This document shows, piece by piece, positions 22,034 to 32,123 of a stretch of 64,000 nt of DNA. Positions within the stretch are counted from its first letter, which is position 1. Every line of letters starts with the position of its first letter. The position numbers were made by a program, and so were the translations under genes. The notes beneath the pieces were generated by a model, which ran no database searches, was not told the DNA's origin, and saw only the letters and a program-made list of their open reading frames with translations. Source of the stretch: Halocafeteria seosinensis (taxonomy: Eukaryota > Sar > Bigyra > Bicosoecida); the NCBI GenBank assembly GCA_001687465.1, contig LVLI01000100.1:62001-126000 (forward strand). The letters are read 5' to 3'.

Positions 22034-24340
22034 TTAAAGCAGACGGGCATGCAATGGGTCTTCACGAGTCTTTTTGCAACCACAACAACCCACACCAGGA
22101 TCACCGACTACTTCGACCTCCTGCACTTCGTGTTGAGGCGGTGCAGCAGTTTGAGCTGCAGTCGTGGCAGGAGGATTTTCATGGGAGGGAGCAGGCTTGT
22201 ACGCGTGATGTGCTTTGCTGTCAGTCCCCCGTTGGGAATAGGTGGAACTACTAGTGACAGTGGTCGGCGCATTTTCAGCCGCGGACACCGCGCTGACGGG
22301 TTTGACTTCTTCGCTAGGAGCTTCTTCATTCTCCTCCTCCTCCTCCTCTACCACTTCTTCAGGTTCGAGCAATATTCGTTCCCACATGGCAGTGCTTGGA
22401 TCATACTCAAACTCATCAAAAAATCCTTGGTTCCGAAGTCCCTCAATAAGTTCATCTTGCTCTGCCGAAGTTAAGTACGGTTGTTCCGTTAGGGTAGCAA
22501 ATTTCAAATCTGGGTCTGCATCTTTACGACGCAAGGACTTATAGACCTCCATTAATCCCTTTAACGTTCCACCAGCGTCTCCAATAGCCAAGTGGCACCC
22601 CGTTGAAACAGCAGATATCGCCACACGGATCCACTTTGTCCAGCTTGCTGTTTCCATAATGAAATCAGGTTTTCGTCCCTTGGCGCACTCAAAGCGAAGC
22701 AAAATGCGCTTACGAATGATTCCTTTTGCTTCCACACCAGCTGGAACAGGCAGCTTCTTACTGATTTGTGCAATGAACTCCTTGATTTCTTTGTTCTTGT
22801 TCTGCAGCTCGCTCTCCACTTCCTCAATAGACTTCTCCACTTCCGTAAGGCGTTCTTCCTGTTCCTTTGCCGCCAACTCTAGGGCGTTAACTCTTCCATC
22901 CAAGGAACCTGATTCTTCAACTAGAACATAGTGCTTTTCTTCCAGATCTTTGGTTTTCTCTTCCTGATGGTCAACACGATCCAGGATATCCTTTATGCTT
23001 CTCTCCGTTCTGGCAGTTTTCGCGTCAACAGCTTGATTGACAACTTCAATTATTCTCCCGTACAGATCCTCTTGATTGGTCAGGAAAGCTGTCGGCAAGA
23101 ACTTTTGTTCTCCATCGTAGTACTGTATTAACTTCTCGGCTTCGTCCTTGACTCTACTTTCTGAGTGTGAACACAGTTTTCGCAGCTCCTCGATGTGCGG
23201 ATCCAAAACATGTTTGTAAACCCCACTGACGTTACGGATTTGCTCAATCAGAACTGGTGTAGCTTGAGGGTCGACATCATCCAAAATCCATTTTACAAAT
23301 TGATCGACCACCTGCTTTGCTTTCGCAGGTTCAATGCGCCCAATATATCCCATTATTGACACGCCGAATCCATACTGCAATCCTAGCTCTTCCGCGGCGA
23401 TAGTGATTTCGCCCAAATGCGGCGCTAGAACGAGCGCGTTTCGGGCAGCAATATCTGCAAATACCTGAACCATTTGGATTCCCGTCGTTTGATTACTCAA
23501 AAGAGGCAGAAAGTTTTCGACGAAAGCATAAAGCATACGAGGGCACCGTTTCGCAACTTTCGTCAGTAACAGACACCCTCCGATGGCTGCATACGTATGA
23601 GTGACAACATATTCTGCAATCGTATCTATATGCGCGTGAATGGGGTCGCTTGCTCGTGAATATATGCTATCCAACGCCGTTAGTAGCGACATGGCGGCGT
23701 TTCCTGAAACTCCCCACTCAAGTGCCATAAGTACTTGCTCAACTTCCTCCGCAATTGCGTTTTTATCGCTCCTAGAGATCAGGTGGACAGCCGAGCATGC
23801 AGTCATTACCAATGCATCATCTTGAACTGCCAAACAGGCTAGTATTCCCGGCAAAACTGCTCTGCCTATGGAGCAATCGTTTCTGAGCTTGTTTGTCACA
23901 GCAGACAAAACGGTATTAGCGGCTCTTCCTAGGCCCCCGAGCTCCGTTTCGTTGCCTCTCAACTGAACCACCCACCATTTCAACGTTTTCGAGATCTGGT
24001 CAACGTGTGGATCAAGCAATTCCGGGTTCTTATGGGTAATATTCTGAAGCTTGATAAAGCAGTAGTTTGCCTGCTTGACAAGGTTTCCGAAAGCGTCAAC
24101 ATCTTTGCTCCGATTCAGCAATACTCGAAAGTCAGTCCCCAGAAAGGAATCTAGGATCAAAGAGAAATTTTTCATATACTCGTCGTCTGCTAACCCAGCA
24201 AATTTAGTAACGGAACGACTATCTTGGTGCCGAAAATACGCTTTGAGAATTCCTGGAACATCTGTGGAGCTCGCTGCACTTCTTCCAGAGCCTGCAGCAG
24301 CAGCGTTACCTCTTCTCGCACCTGCTGGGTGTTTGCTCAT
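22034..24340 (-). CDS. Melted/VEPH1-like protein, paralogue B (no PH domain)
   Basis: Intronless, 768 residues. The architecture is that of animal melted/VEPH1 proteins, which act at membranes in insulin-TOR and FoxO signalling. Residues about 25-420 are HEAT/ARM-like helices (ILDSFLGTDFRVLLN, HIDTIAEYVVTHTYAAIGG, YGFGVSIMGYIGRIEPAKAK). About 430-550 is a coiled coil with DHQEEKTKDLEEKHYVL and ALELAAKEQEERL. About 555-690 is a conserved block starting KKLPVPAGVEAKG and ending FFDEFEYDPSTAMWE. The equivalent blocks occur in VEPH1 just before its PH domain. Here the PH domain is absent. An acidic, Ser/Thr/Pro-rich tail ends in VGCCGCKKTRED, a plausible palmitoylation site. It lies head-to-tail with paralogue A upstream. 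Function in this organism is unknown. Confidence 0.75.
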   Translation of the reverse strand: MSKHPAGARRGNAAAAGSGRSAASSTDVPGILKAYFRHQDSRSVTKFAGLADDEYMKNFSLILDSFLGTDFRVLLNRSKDVDAFGNLVKQANYCFIKLQNITHKNPELLDPHVDQISKTLKWWVVQLRGNETELGGLGRAANTVLSAVTNKLRNDCSIGRAVLPGILACLAVQDDALVMTACSAVHLISRSDKNAIAEEVEQVLMALEWGVSGNAAMSLLTALDSIYSRASDPIHAHIDTIAEYVVTHTYAAIGGCLLLTKVAKRCPRMLYAFVENFLPLLSNQTTGIQMVQVFADIAARNALVLAPHLGEITIAAEELGLQYGFGVSIMGYIGRIEPAKAKQVVDQFVKWILDDVDPQATPVLIEQIRNVSGVYKHVLDPHIEELRKLCSHSESRVKDEAEKLIQYYDGEQKFLPTAFLTNQEDLYGRIIEVVNQAVDAKTARTERSIKDILDRVDHQEEKTKDLEEKHYVLVEESGSLDGRVNALELAAKEQEERLTEVEKSIEEVESELQNKNKEIKEFIAQISKKLPVPAGVEAKGIIRKRILLRFECAKGRKPDFIMETASWTKWIRVAISAVSTGCHLAIGDAGGTLKGLMEVYKSLRRKDADPDLKFATLTEQPYLTSAEQDELIEGLRNQGFFDEFEYDPSTAMWERILLEPEEVVEEEEEENEEAPSEEVKPVSAVSAAENAPTTVTSSSTYSQRGTDSKAHHAYKPAPSHENPPATTAAQTAAPPQHEVQEVEVVGDPGVGCCGCKKTREDPLHARLL

Positions 24341-24388
24341 GGTTGCACAATGTACTCTTCTCTCGCTTTGGCTTCAGGTAGGGTGAAA

Positions 24389-24722
24389 ATGGTCGAATCT
24401 TTTCAGAACCGGGTGTTTGATATCCTGGGATGGGTGCTCCCAATGCGCCAGGGAGGACGTATGGTACGTATAATACGACCTCAACAGACGACACAGCCGT
24501 GTATTACAAACGCCTCACTTGTTTGACAGACACAAGAGGAAAGGACACGGTAAACTGCTTCCCCAACAACACTCAAACTTTAGGTTCAACTGTGTACCAC
24601 CAGTGTGTAGCTGCCCGTGCTGTCAAGGGTACCGTACAAGTCCGCGCGTACTGGAGAGTGTATGTCTGTCAGCTTCAAAGTTCGAACTCCCGACTCAACC
24701 TAGGATGCACTTCAAGAAGTAA
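24389..24722 (+). CDS. Candidate small Cys-containing protein, three exons
   Basis: A 68-residue model: 24389-24463, 24530-24549 and 24611-24722, with GTACGT and GTAAAC donors, GACAG and TGTAG acceptors and consistent phases. It begins MVESFQNRVFDILGWVLPMR, continues through TQEERTRCPCCQGYRTSPR and ends QPRMHFKK. The CPCC motif suggests metal binding or lipidation. Its start is only 48 nt from the start of melted-like B on the other strand, so they would share a tiny promoter. I do not recognise the family. The middle exon is only 20 nt, and without transcript data the whole model is tentative. Confidence 0.35.
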
Positions 24723-25087
24723 GCTTATTCAGCCACTACTGTCGTAGAAATAGCACTAGCTAATGGGATACATGCCACCAGTTCCAGGTAGCAGGGGTGG
24801 TACTCACACTTAGTTACCGGAGTCATAAATATATGTATCCGGGAGGGCTAGTAGCATTGGGAGCAAAGCATCTGAAGCAGCACAATGGGACGCTAATGGA
24901 AACTGCCACAGCACAGCTTTACAGGCCGTTAATTCTTAGAGTTCAGACGAAATGTCAGTATTTCATTGCCTTTGAGGTTGTTGGTATCCAACGACATACA
25001 CACATACACACACACAGACAGTGGAGGAAGATACCTCAGAAAGAGGCATAGCCATAGCAGCAGGACGCCCCATTACATATAGAAACG
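24723..25087. other. intergenic between melted-like A and the small gene
   Basis: No supported gene. Contains the CA-rich repeat at 24994-25020 and the 3' flank of paralogue A. Confidence 0.4.
24994..25020. repeat. CA-rich simple repeat
   Basis: An imperfect (CA)n microsatellite (ACATACACACATACACACAC followed by ACAGACA), just downstream of the melted-like A stop codon. It could be polymorphic. Confidence 0.8.
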
Positions 25088-27847
25088 TTAGATAGGGATG
25101 TTTCCGATGCCTGTACAACAAAAGTTTGATATTTTAGCGAATAAGAAAAACAGTCGTAAACGATAACATGCTGACTAACCTGCAACGCCAACGTTAGTTG
25201 GCTGTCCGTTCGCACCGGCAGACATACGAAAGCCGTGCTTTTCAAGCTCGTTACCTAGTGCGGTTTTCAGCTCCTTGTCCGGTATCTGTTGAGTGACATA
25301 CAAGCACGAAGGCAATAAATGTTACCATTGTCCACTGACAGTGTCTAAAACCCTTACCAGCAGGAAATACTGCCCTCCGTGGACTCCCGGAGTCTGCAGC
25401 TCAAGCCATCCGTCAGCATGCTCAACGAAGGTAACCATGTCACGTAGCATGATTTTGCCTTTTTCTTTTCCCTTTGACTCATCTTCATAGTATGTGATAC
25501 TCTTCTTGTCCAGCTCGAAATATCTTCTCTTTATGTTCTTTCGGACCGCTCCTTTCTTGTCCATAAACCCATTGAGAATTACGTTTTCACCTTTTTTAGG
25601 AAGGTCTTCCTCCAGATTTGGCATCTTTCCCGGGGCACTCTCATCAGCTTTGTTTGCCGACTGATTATCCTTGCCCGATTTGCTACCGTCAGTAGACCCG
25701 TTTGAAGAGGTAGTATTAGCCTTGGACTTGTTTTCCCCGCTTCTTTCCTCTACTTGTTTGGCTTCCGGCTTTTCCTGCTCTGCCGGTTTGTAAGCTGCTC
25801 CAGTCTCAACTGAAAACGTCCCTGGTTCCAACTGTTTTCGCTCCCACTGGGCAGTGTTCGCGTTGTACTCGAACTCATCGAAAAAACCTTGATCACGGAG
25901 TCCGTTAATAAGCTCGTCCTGCTCTGCGGAAGTCAAAAACGGTTGCTTTGTGAGTGTCTCAAACTTCAGATTCGGGTCAGCGTCTTTCCGCCGGAGTGCG
26001 GAAAACGTATCCGCCAAACCTTGAATGGTGCCACCGACGTCGCCTACTGCGACACTTTTACCAACCGAAACTGCCGAGGCAGCTACACGCAACCACTTTG
26101 TCCAACTGGCCGTCTCCATGATAAAGTCCGGCTTTCTTCCCTTAGCACACTGGAAGCGAAGCAAGATGCGCTTTCGAATTTTTCCTTTTGCTTCCACCCC
26201 TACAGGAACTGGGAGCTTCTTGCTCACCTCAGCGATGAAACTCTTAATCTCCTCATCCTTCTCTTTAAGTTCTTTTTGGATGTCTTCAATGGAGCTTTCA
26301 ACCTCATTGAGCCGTTCTTCGTGTTCCTTTGCAGCAAGTTCCACCACGTTGATCCTCTCATCAGCAGAATCTACAGCCTCAGACAAGACATAATGTTTTT
26401 CCTCCAGGTCTTTGGTCCTCTCTTCCTGATGATCCACACGTTTGAGGATTTCTTCGACGTTCTTGCCCATGTCTGCAGTTTTAGCTTCAACAGCTTGGTT
26501 AACAGCTTCTATCATTCTGCCATACATATCTTCTTGGTTTGTCAAGAAGGCTTCGGAAAGGTATTTCTCTTCTCCATCGTAGTACTGAACCAATTTTTCT
26601 GCTTCATCTTTAACCTTGCTATCAGAATGTGACGCCAGTTTCCTCAGTTCTTCCATGTGAGGATCCAAAACGTTCTTGTAAACCCCGCCGACGTTTCGAA
26701 CTTGCTCGATGAGCAATGGTGTCGCTTGTGGATCTACATCGTCGGTGATCCAGGTGACGAAGTTTTCGACGACTTCTTTTGCTTTTTCCCGTTGAGTACG
26801 TCCAACGTAACCCATGGTGGTAACACCAGAGCCGTACTGCAAACCAATGTCTTCTGCAGCCATGGTGATTTCTTGGAGATGCGGAACAAATATTAGTGCG
26901 TTCCGCGCAGCGATGTCGGCAAACATTTGAAGGACAAACATGCCCACGGATTGGTTGCTAAGCAGGGGCACGAAGTCATCGACAAAGGCGTATAAGAGCC
27001 TCGGACATCGCTTGGCTACTTTCTGCAAGAGCATGCATCCGCCTACCGCCGCCATGGTATGCGTAACGGTGTACTCTGCTATCGTATCAATGTGAGCATG
27101 GATAGGCTCCCTTGCTCTCGAGTAGATGCCATCCAAGCTCGTTAACAAAGATATAGCAGAATTTCCGGGTACTCCTACCTCGAGTGCCCGTAGCACTTCA
27201 TTCACATTCTCCGTCATCGCCTTCTTGTTCCCTCGAGCAATCATACCGACAACACCGGATGCAACCTGTACTAAGGAATCGTCCTTCACCGTTAGACACG
27301 AAAGAGCTCCTGGCAAAACGGGCTCTCCCAGAGTGTTGTCTTTCATCAAGCTCATCTGAATCGCGGAAAGTACACTTTGTGTGGCCTTGGCGATGCCATC
27401 CAATGGGACTTCACTGTTTTTCAGCTGAATACCCCACCACTTCAGAAGTTTCCCAAGTTTTTCTCCATAAGGAGCGAGTACTTGCGGGTTTTCATTTGTC
27501 ATCATGCTGAGTTTGGTGAAGAAGTGATTGGCCGAAGTGACGTATCCCCTTTGAGTCTCGTTGTCGTTCGACTTGTTGAGAACCATTCGGAAATCAACAG
27601 CAAGGAAAGAATCGAGGATCAGCGGAAAATCTTTCAGATAGTCTTCGGTGGGAGCTTGCATTACATTGAGAGCTGCAAAGCCGTTTTGTTTCTCAAAGTA
27701 TTCCTTGAGTGCTTTCTTTACGCTCATGTCGTCCAAAGCAACATTCACGGTGCCTCCACCACCGTAGCTGACCATGCCGGCGGCGCCAGCCCCTCCTCCA
27801 GCTCTGGCGATGGCGTTGCCGGCAAGACTTTGTGTGAGCTTATTCAT
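25088..27847 (-). CDS. Melted/VEPH1-like protein, paralogue A (with PH domain)
   Basis: Three exons (25358-27847, 25180-25285, 25088-25110) give 872 residues. The first 700 residues are collinear with paralogue B: HEAT-like repeats (HIDTIAEYTVTHTMAAVGG), coiled coil (DHQEERTKDLEEKHYVL), the KKLPVPVGVEAKG block and FFDEFEYNANTAQWE. After a Ser/Lys/Glu-rich linker, residues about 755-860 form a PH domain: VILNGFMDKKGAVRKN, KRRYFELDKKSITYYED, GKIMLRDMVTFVEH, then GGQYFLL and a helix from exon 2. This is the full melted/VEPH1 layout of repeats plus C-terminal PH, expected to bind phosphoinositides. Introns are confined to the PH domain and the C-terminal end. The start follows from the Met at 27847, with no earlier in-frame Met. 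Confidence 0.82.
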
Positions 27848-28567
27848 CTTGCGTATATATGCTTTTGGTAGCTTTCGAAGCTGTAGCGTTCCGAACTCAA
27901 AGTGTTACGTTCGTCTTATTCCTGCAACACCAGTCATCCCGGAGTTAGCATGAGGTCATCTCAATGACATCTATAATCATAACAGATTTCTGGATAGGGA
28001 CTTGTATGGTCCATCAAACAGAACTCTAAGGAAGGGGAAGGAGCCAACCTACACTCCCCGAGAGCAGTTTGCCGTTGGATACAGACCGACACCCGAAGCT
28101 CTCGTTCTCCGAGATGGTAATACAAGATATCCATGGCTGTACATGAAGACTCACCCTGCTGTGCACAGTTCTCCTCTAAGACAGACACTAGTGTAGTGGG
28201 TACCTCCGGTCGGTGTGTTCTTGGTTTGTTTTTTCCGTACAAAAAAGCGAACAGGGAGCTATCAATCCCGAAAAAACCTTCCGTAATGACCAGGGGACTG
28301 CACTCAGTGCACTGCATTGAAGTTGAACTGACATGCGCGGGGAACACGCTTAGTGTCACTCACACTGCCAATCACTGAGTCACTGGCATGTTTAACGAGG
28401 GAAAATGAGGAGCGCACAGCGCGTGAGTAGGTGTTTATATTTGAATAGGAACGAAGTAGAGGAAAACACCTTATCGCAGCTGTTATTGCTGAAGCACTTC
28501 CCGGACTTGGACCAACACTCCTACACGGAGTCACCCTGACTCGCGTAAGAAGTCTTAGCCTAGGCCC
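27848..28567. other. intergenic with one coding-like plus-strand stretch
   Basis: Upstream of melted-like A and downstream of the TraB gene. On the plus strand, 27984-28196 reads FLDRDLYGPSNRTLRKGKEP and then TYTPREQFAVGYRPTPEALV, which looks coding. It could be preceded by a very short exon ending at about 27954 (ATGAG). No family is recognised, so it is left as a possible small gene. Confidence 0.3.
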
Positions 28568-30406
28568 TTAGGACATTGTCCTACGAGCCATCTGGTCTAC
28601 CATATCCGTGTATCGGGCCACGTTGATAGCTAGGCCCCCTCCGAGAGCAGCTGTTAGTCCCCCTAAACCGACGAGCATCCCGGAGGCAGCTCCCGGAGAG
28701 TGTCGACTGACTCTGAGGACGAGATACGCCGAAGTAGAGAGCAAAGCTGCGTCTACAGTAATCGACCTTCTCATTGCAGCTTGTTGAGCTCGGACTATGT
28801 GCTTCTGTTGCTCTCTTGCGATAAAGTTTGGATCTTTGTCAGATTGCCATTCTCGGTATATGCCATCCAAGGAAGGGCTCCGCGAGTCTGTGGGGGCACC
28901 ATAACCCAATATTGTCGAGGAAGAAATCCCCCATGTCTTGGATTCTTCATTGAAAGGTTCAATAAGACAGTTAAACTTTTTTTCTGAGCCAACTTCACCC
29001 CATTTTTCTGGCAGTAGCCCATCATGTTGAACGGTTACCACGGTGTCTTCCTCAGAATCAGATTGGCCGGCTGGAGCATCCAGTGTTGACAGAATCTGAT
29101 GCAACACATTTGCATTACCTGTGCCACCGACTTCGACATCTCCCCACTTCACAACACCATCAACAATGCTCTTTCTTACTGCTTGCTCTGAAGGGAGTTG
29201 CTCGGATGATACATCTCCCCAGACCCTCTGGATACCTTGAGATCGTTGCCTTGGCAAGATTGTAACCACCGCCCCTTGATGAATATGAGCAAGTGCTCGT
29301 AATCGTCGGGCGACGTATCTATCATGAACGGGGTCTCTCTCCATAAAGAGTAAGCTCCCACCATATTTCCTTAAGTTATGGATTGGCTGCCATTTCATAT
29401 AGGCAGCCGTCTCCAATGCCCGGCGAGTCCGATAATCCGCGCCTTCTGGCCTTCTCCTTAACATATCCACGTTAGCGTTTTTGACTGAGTTCCGAATTAC
29501 GGCTTGTGCGTGTTTGATTCTGGAAGCTTCAGCTGAGGAGCGTTCGAACACTTTCTGAACAACATCAGCCGCATCTTCACTCTCTTCGAGCGCAAATGTC
29601 GTTTTTCTTTTCTCCACTGACGTATCATTGCACATCGTCTTAACGAAAGCGTGAATAGACCAATCTATCATAGACGTGCATATTTCGACATTTTCTGTAA
29701 GCGTTGGTATTGCTTCATTGAGGGCAAAGCATTCTAGCTTGGAGTTGAGCTGTTCCAATAGGTTATTGCGCTGATGAAATTCTACGTCAACCAATGCAAC
29801 AGGGATCTGGTATGCCTTGGCGGTCCCCAAAACACTTGTCAGATGATCATGGGGTCGTATACCTGCTAATGCTGCCGCAAACAGATTGGTTCCGAAGACT
29901 TGCGTCGCAAGTGTTTGGTGTGTTAACTGTAGTTTAGGCAGCAGCCGATATACCACAGATCTGAATCTTCCAAGTTTAGAGGTATCCACATACGCATCCG
30001 ATATACCTGCCGTCTCTATCATCTGGATGTTCGTATGCAACTCATCCTGGTTTAGGAATAAACGCGACACTCCTTGAATGGCTAGACTAGCCGGCGAAAC
30101 ATGCGCAACTCCAAGGACAGTATTGCTCCCCTGAAGGCTAGTCAGGTAATCCAGCACTTCGTCCTTGATATCAGGCCATTCTGTAGGATCGAACTCAATG
30201 ATGTGCGCCTCGTATCCTTCGGCAGTCCTGAGAAAGTAGCTATAATCAGCTTGTCGGACTTTGTGGGTGGACGACGGCTGATCAGCTTCCTGAGAGGGGG
30301 CATTGCCCGTTGGACTGCTTTGACCTTGTCCCATCGTGAACAAGAGTGTATGAGCGAGGTTTAGAATTGAAACTGTACAATAACTACCGTACTCCAAAGG
30401 TTCCAT
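28568..30406 (-). CDS. TraB-family membrane protein (TRABD-like)
   Basis: Single exon, 612 residues from 30406, or 588 from the Met at 30334. The second start gives MGQGQSSP, an N-myristoylation-like terminus, and may be the true one. TraB/TIKI-family features: NTVLGVAHVSPAS (the V-x-G-x-A-H-x-S strand) near residue 95, FGTNLFAAALAGI, and FMERDPVHDRYVARRLR (the E-R-D-x-x-M-A motif) followed by GAVVTILPRQRSQGIQRVWG. The usual G-x-G-H-x-x-G-I motif is degenerate here (LPRQRSQGI, His lost), so any peptidase-like activity is doubtful. The C-terminus has two hydrophobic helices (VDAALLSTSAYLVLRV and GMLVGLGGLTAALGGGLAIN), suggesting a tail in the outer mitochondrial or ER membrane. An Asp/Glu-rich loop precedes it. 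Confidence 0.6.
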   Translation of the reverse strand: MEPLEYGSYCTVSILNLAHTLLFTMGQGQSSPTGNAPSQEADQPSSTHKVRQADYSYFLRTAEGYEAHIIEFDPTEWPDIKDEVLDYLTSLQGSNTVLGVAHVSPASLAIQGVSRLFLNQDELHTNIQMIETAGISDAYVDTSKLGRFRSVVYRLLPKLQLTHQTLATQVFGTNLFAAALAGIRPHDHLTSVLGTAKAYQIPVALVDVEFHQRNNLLEQLNSKLECFALNEAIPTLTENVEICTSMIDWSIHAFVKTMCNDTSVEKRKTTFALEESEDAADVVQKVFERSSAEASRIKHAQAVIRNSVKNANVDMLRRRPEGADYRTRRALETAAYMKWQPIHNLRKYGGSLLFMERDPVHDRYVARRLRALAHIHQGAVVTILPRQRSQGIQRVWGDVSSEQLPSEQAVRKSIVDGVVKWGDVEVGGTGNANVLHQILSTLDAPAGQSDSEEDTVVTVQHDGLLPEKWGEVGSEKKFNCLIEPFNEESKTWGISSSTILGYGAPTDSRSPSLDGIYREWQSDKDPNFIAREQQKHIVRAQQAAMRRSITVDAALLSTSAYLVLRVSRHSPGAASGMLVGLGGLTAALGGGLAINVARYTDMVDQMARRTMS

Positions 30407-30982
30407 GTGGTACCTATCATACAGCGTATCGTATCGGATACAAGTTCACAACAGAAGCATGACAGTCAAAGTTGAAGGTTTGTAGGTTTTACCTGTGCTT
30501 CTAAAAGCTGAAAGTCCAGACATAGCTTGATTTGTGGTCATCCGTACACAACACTTCACTCTACACTGGCGTGTTTGGTGTGACCGTCCCACAGTATCGG
30601 AAATGTGACAGTGAGGAACCTGTATGACCCGTATCTGTGTATGTGGTTGGTTGGCAATTTGCCACGAGATACCAGGAAGTCATGAATACGGGCATATTAC
30701 AGATGTAATCAGGAATCAGGCGTTGGGAACTACCAATGGGAAATCCTTGTCGAGAAACCTCAGTGAAGAGCATGGCTGAGCGTGTAGATACCGCAGAGCC
30801 TCTCAGACGATATATATAAGGATAAGTCTGATTCATATTGGAGAGGTTTTGAATGGGACAAATACCCGGTTGGTGATAGCATGGGAGTCCGGCTACAGTT
30901 GTATGTTACTTTCCAAGGAGGTTCGGTAAAACAGGTAAAACAACCGGGAACAATGCACTGAAGACCGTATGTACATTCTCTA

Positions 30983-31195
30983 TCAACAGCAGTTTGCGTG
31001 TATTCCGCCTCGTCCATGAGAACCAGAGGCTTGGCTGAAATATGCTATCGCTACTTGTCCGTCAACTTCATAAAGGACTCGTTCTACAATTTCTTTAACT
31101 GAACTGCGACGAACCAACTTCAAGCCATGCAACTGTGACATGTTGTGCGACAACTTGTCGTCTGCAGCCTTCGCAAATTGGTCACAATAGCGCAT
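30983..31195 (-). CDS. Candidate small protein, unidentified
   Basis: A 70-residue frame from the Met at 31195 (MRYCDQFAKAADDKLSHNM) with an amphipathic, coding-like middle (RRSSVKEIVERVLYEVDGQ, VAIAYFSQ). The last 15 residues look non-coding, so a splice site near 31020 may lead elsewhere. No family recognised, and no conserved neighbour supports it. Confidence 0.25.
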   Translation of the reverse strand: MRYCDQFAKAADDKLSHNMSQLHGLKLVRRSSVKEIVERVLYEVDGQVAIAYFSQASGSHGRGGIHANCC

Positions 31196-31406
31196 AGTGA
31201 TATGGTTTTTTCAGATCGATACATGGGGCTATAGGAGGAAAGCAACACCTTGGACTTTGGAGCGAGAAATGCGAGCGAACGGGTTGGGTTGACTCCGCAA
31301 TTCTCTCGCTGGCTGCATGGATTCGAGAGGCAAGGGTATACCATTCGCCGCCTGGTATCAAACAGAGTCTCCTCGTCCTAGGACCTAGTGCCAGTATCAG
31401 CCGTGG

Positions 31407-31428
31407 AAGTTCCCAGGGACGGGAACTT
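31407..31428. repeat. perfect 8-bp inverted repeat
   Basis: AAGTTCCC and GGGAACTT separated by AGGGAC: a hairpin or dyad site in the long noncoding region 700 nt upstream of the cyclase. It could be a protein-binding dyad. It may equally be chance. Confidence 0.5.
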
Positions 31429-32123
31429 GCGAAACGATTCCGGACCGGGATGACTCACTCCTTCTTGAACCCGCCGGCGGAGATGCTCCGCGCTGGCGAA
31501 CAACTTTCAGAGACTCCTTGCTCCCCCTGAGTCAGTAGGTTTTCCCCAGGCAAATACACGCTGACGCTAGTGTTGTCCATCTGTAGACCAAGTGGTTTGC
31601 CGCATATCAATATCGGCATGAATGCGTGCACGAGACAGCAAGCTGACGTCACTTTGGAACCCAAGGCAAACCTTCAACGTTGTTCTCCGGTGCACCGTCT
31701 ATCAGTATAGTTGTTTGGCAAGTAACAGGGCGTGGATGCGCGCACAGAGCTCATGTTGGATTCCGTGTTTGTCATTGTATAGAGTTGCACGTAATAGGAA
31801 AGCGTGTATAGTGTCGAGAAACGCGTGGAATAAGCTGAGTAGTTAGACCTGCTGCCTGTCTCACTGACCGCGCTTTTTTTCAAGTGACCCCCCTCCATTA
31901 CGCATTCTTGAAGATAAATTTTCACCCCGCTAACGCACCGTATATTAGAGGGAAGGAACTTGTGCTAGAGCAATGAAATCGTAAAAGAAGTGCCCATGGG
32001 GACTGCGCGTTAAAGAGTCTCTCTCCAGTCGGCGGCGAGCAAGCACCGTTACGGAGGTTGACGCAGCTATTCGCGAACATTGGTGAGAAGTTGGATTTCC
32101 CTGAGGTTCAGTATTTATAAACC

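Larger units (their letters stand above)
30407..32123. other. long poorly coding region before the cyclase
   Basis: 1.7 kb with no gene that can be supported strongly. It holds the 5' flanks of the TraB gene (-) and of the cyclase (+), the candidate frame at 30983-31195 and a hairpin at 31407-31428. An extended promoter/UTR region or short noncoding genes are possible. Confidence 0.4.

Noticed and set aside
24430-24747. Plus-strand 105-codon frame read without splicing
   Set aside because: A spliced model in another frame fits splice signals better; the unspliced peptide lacks domain character.
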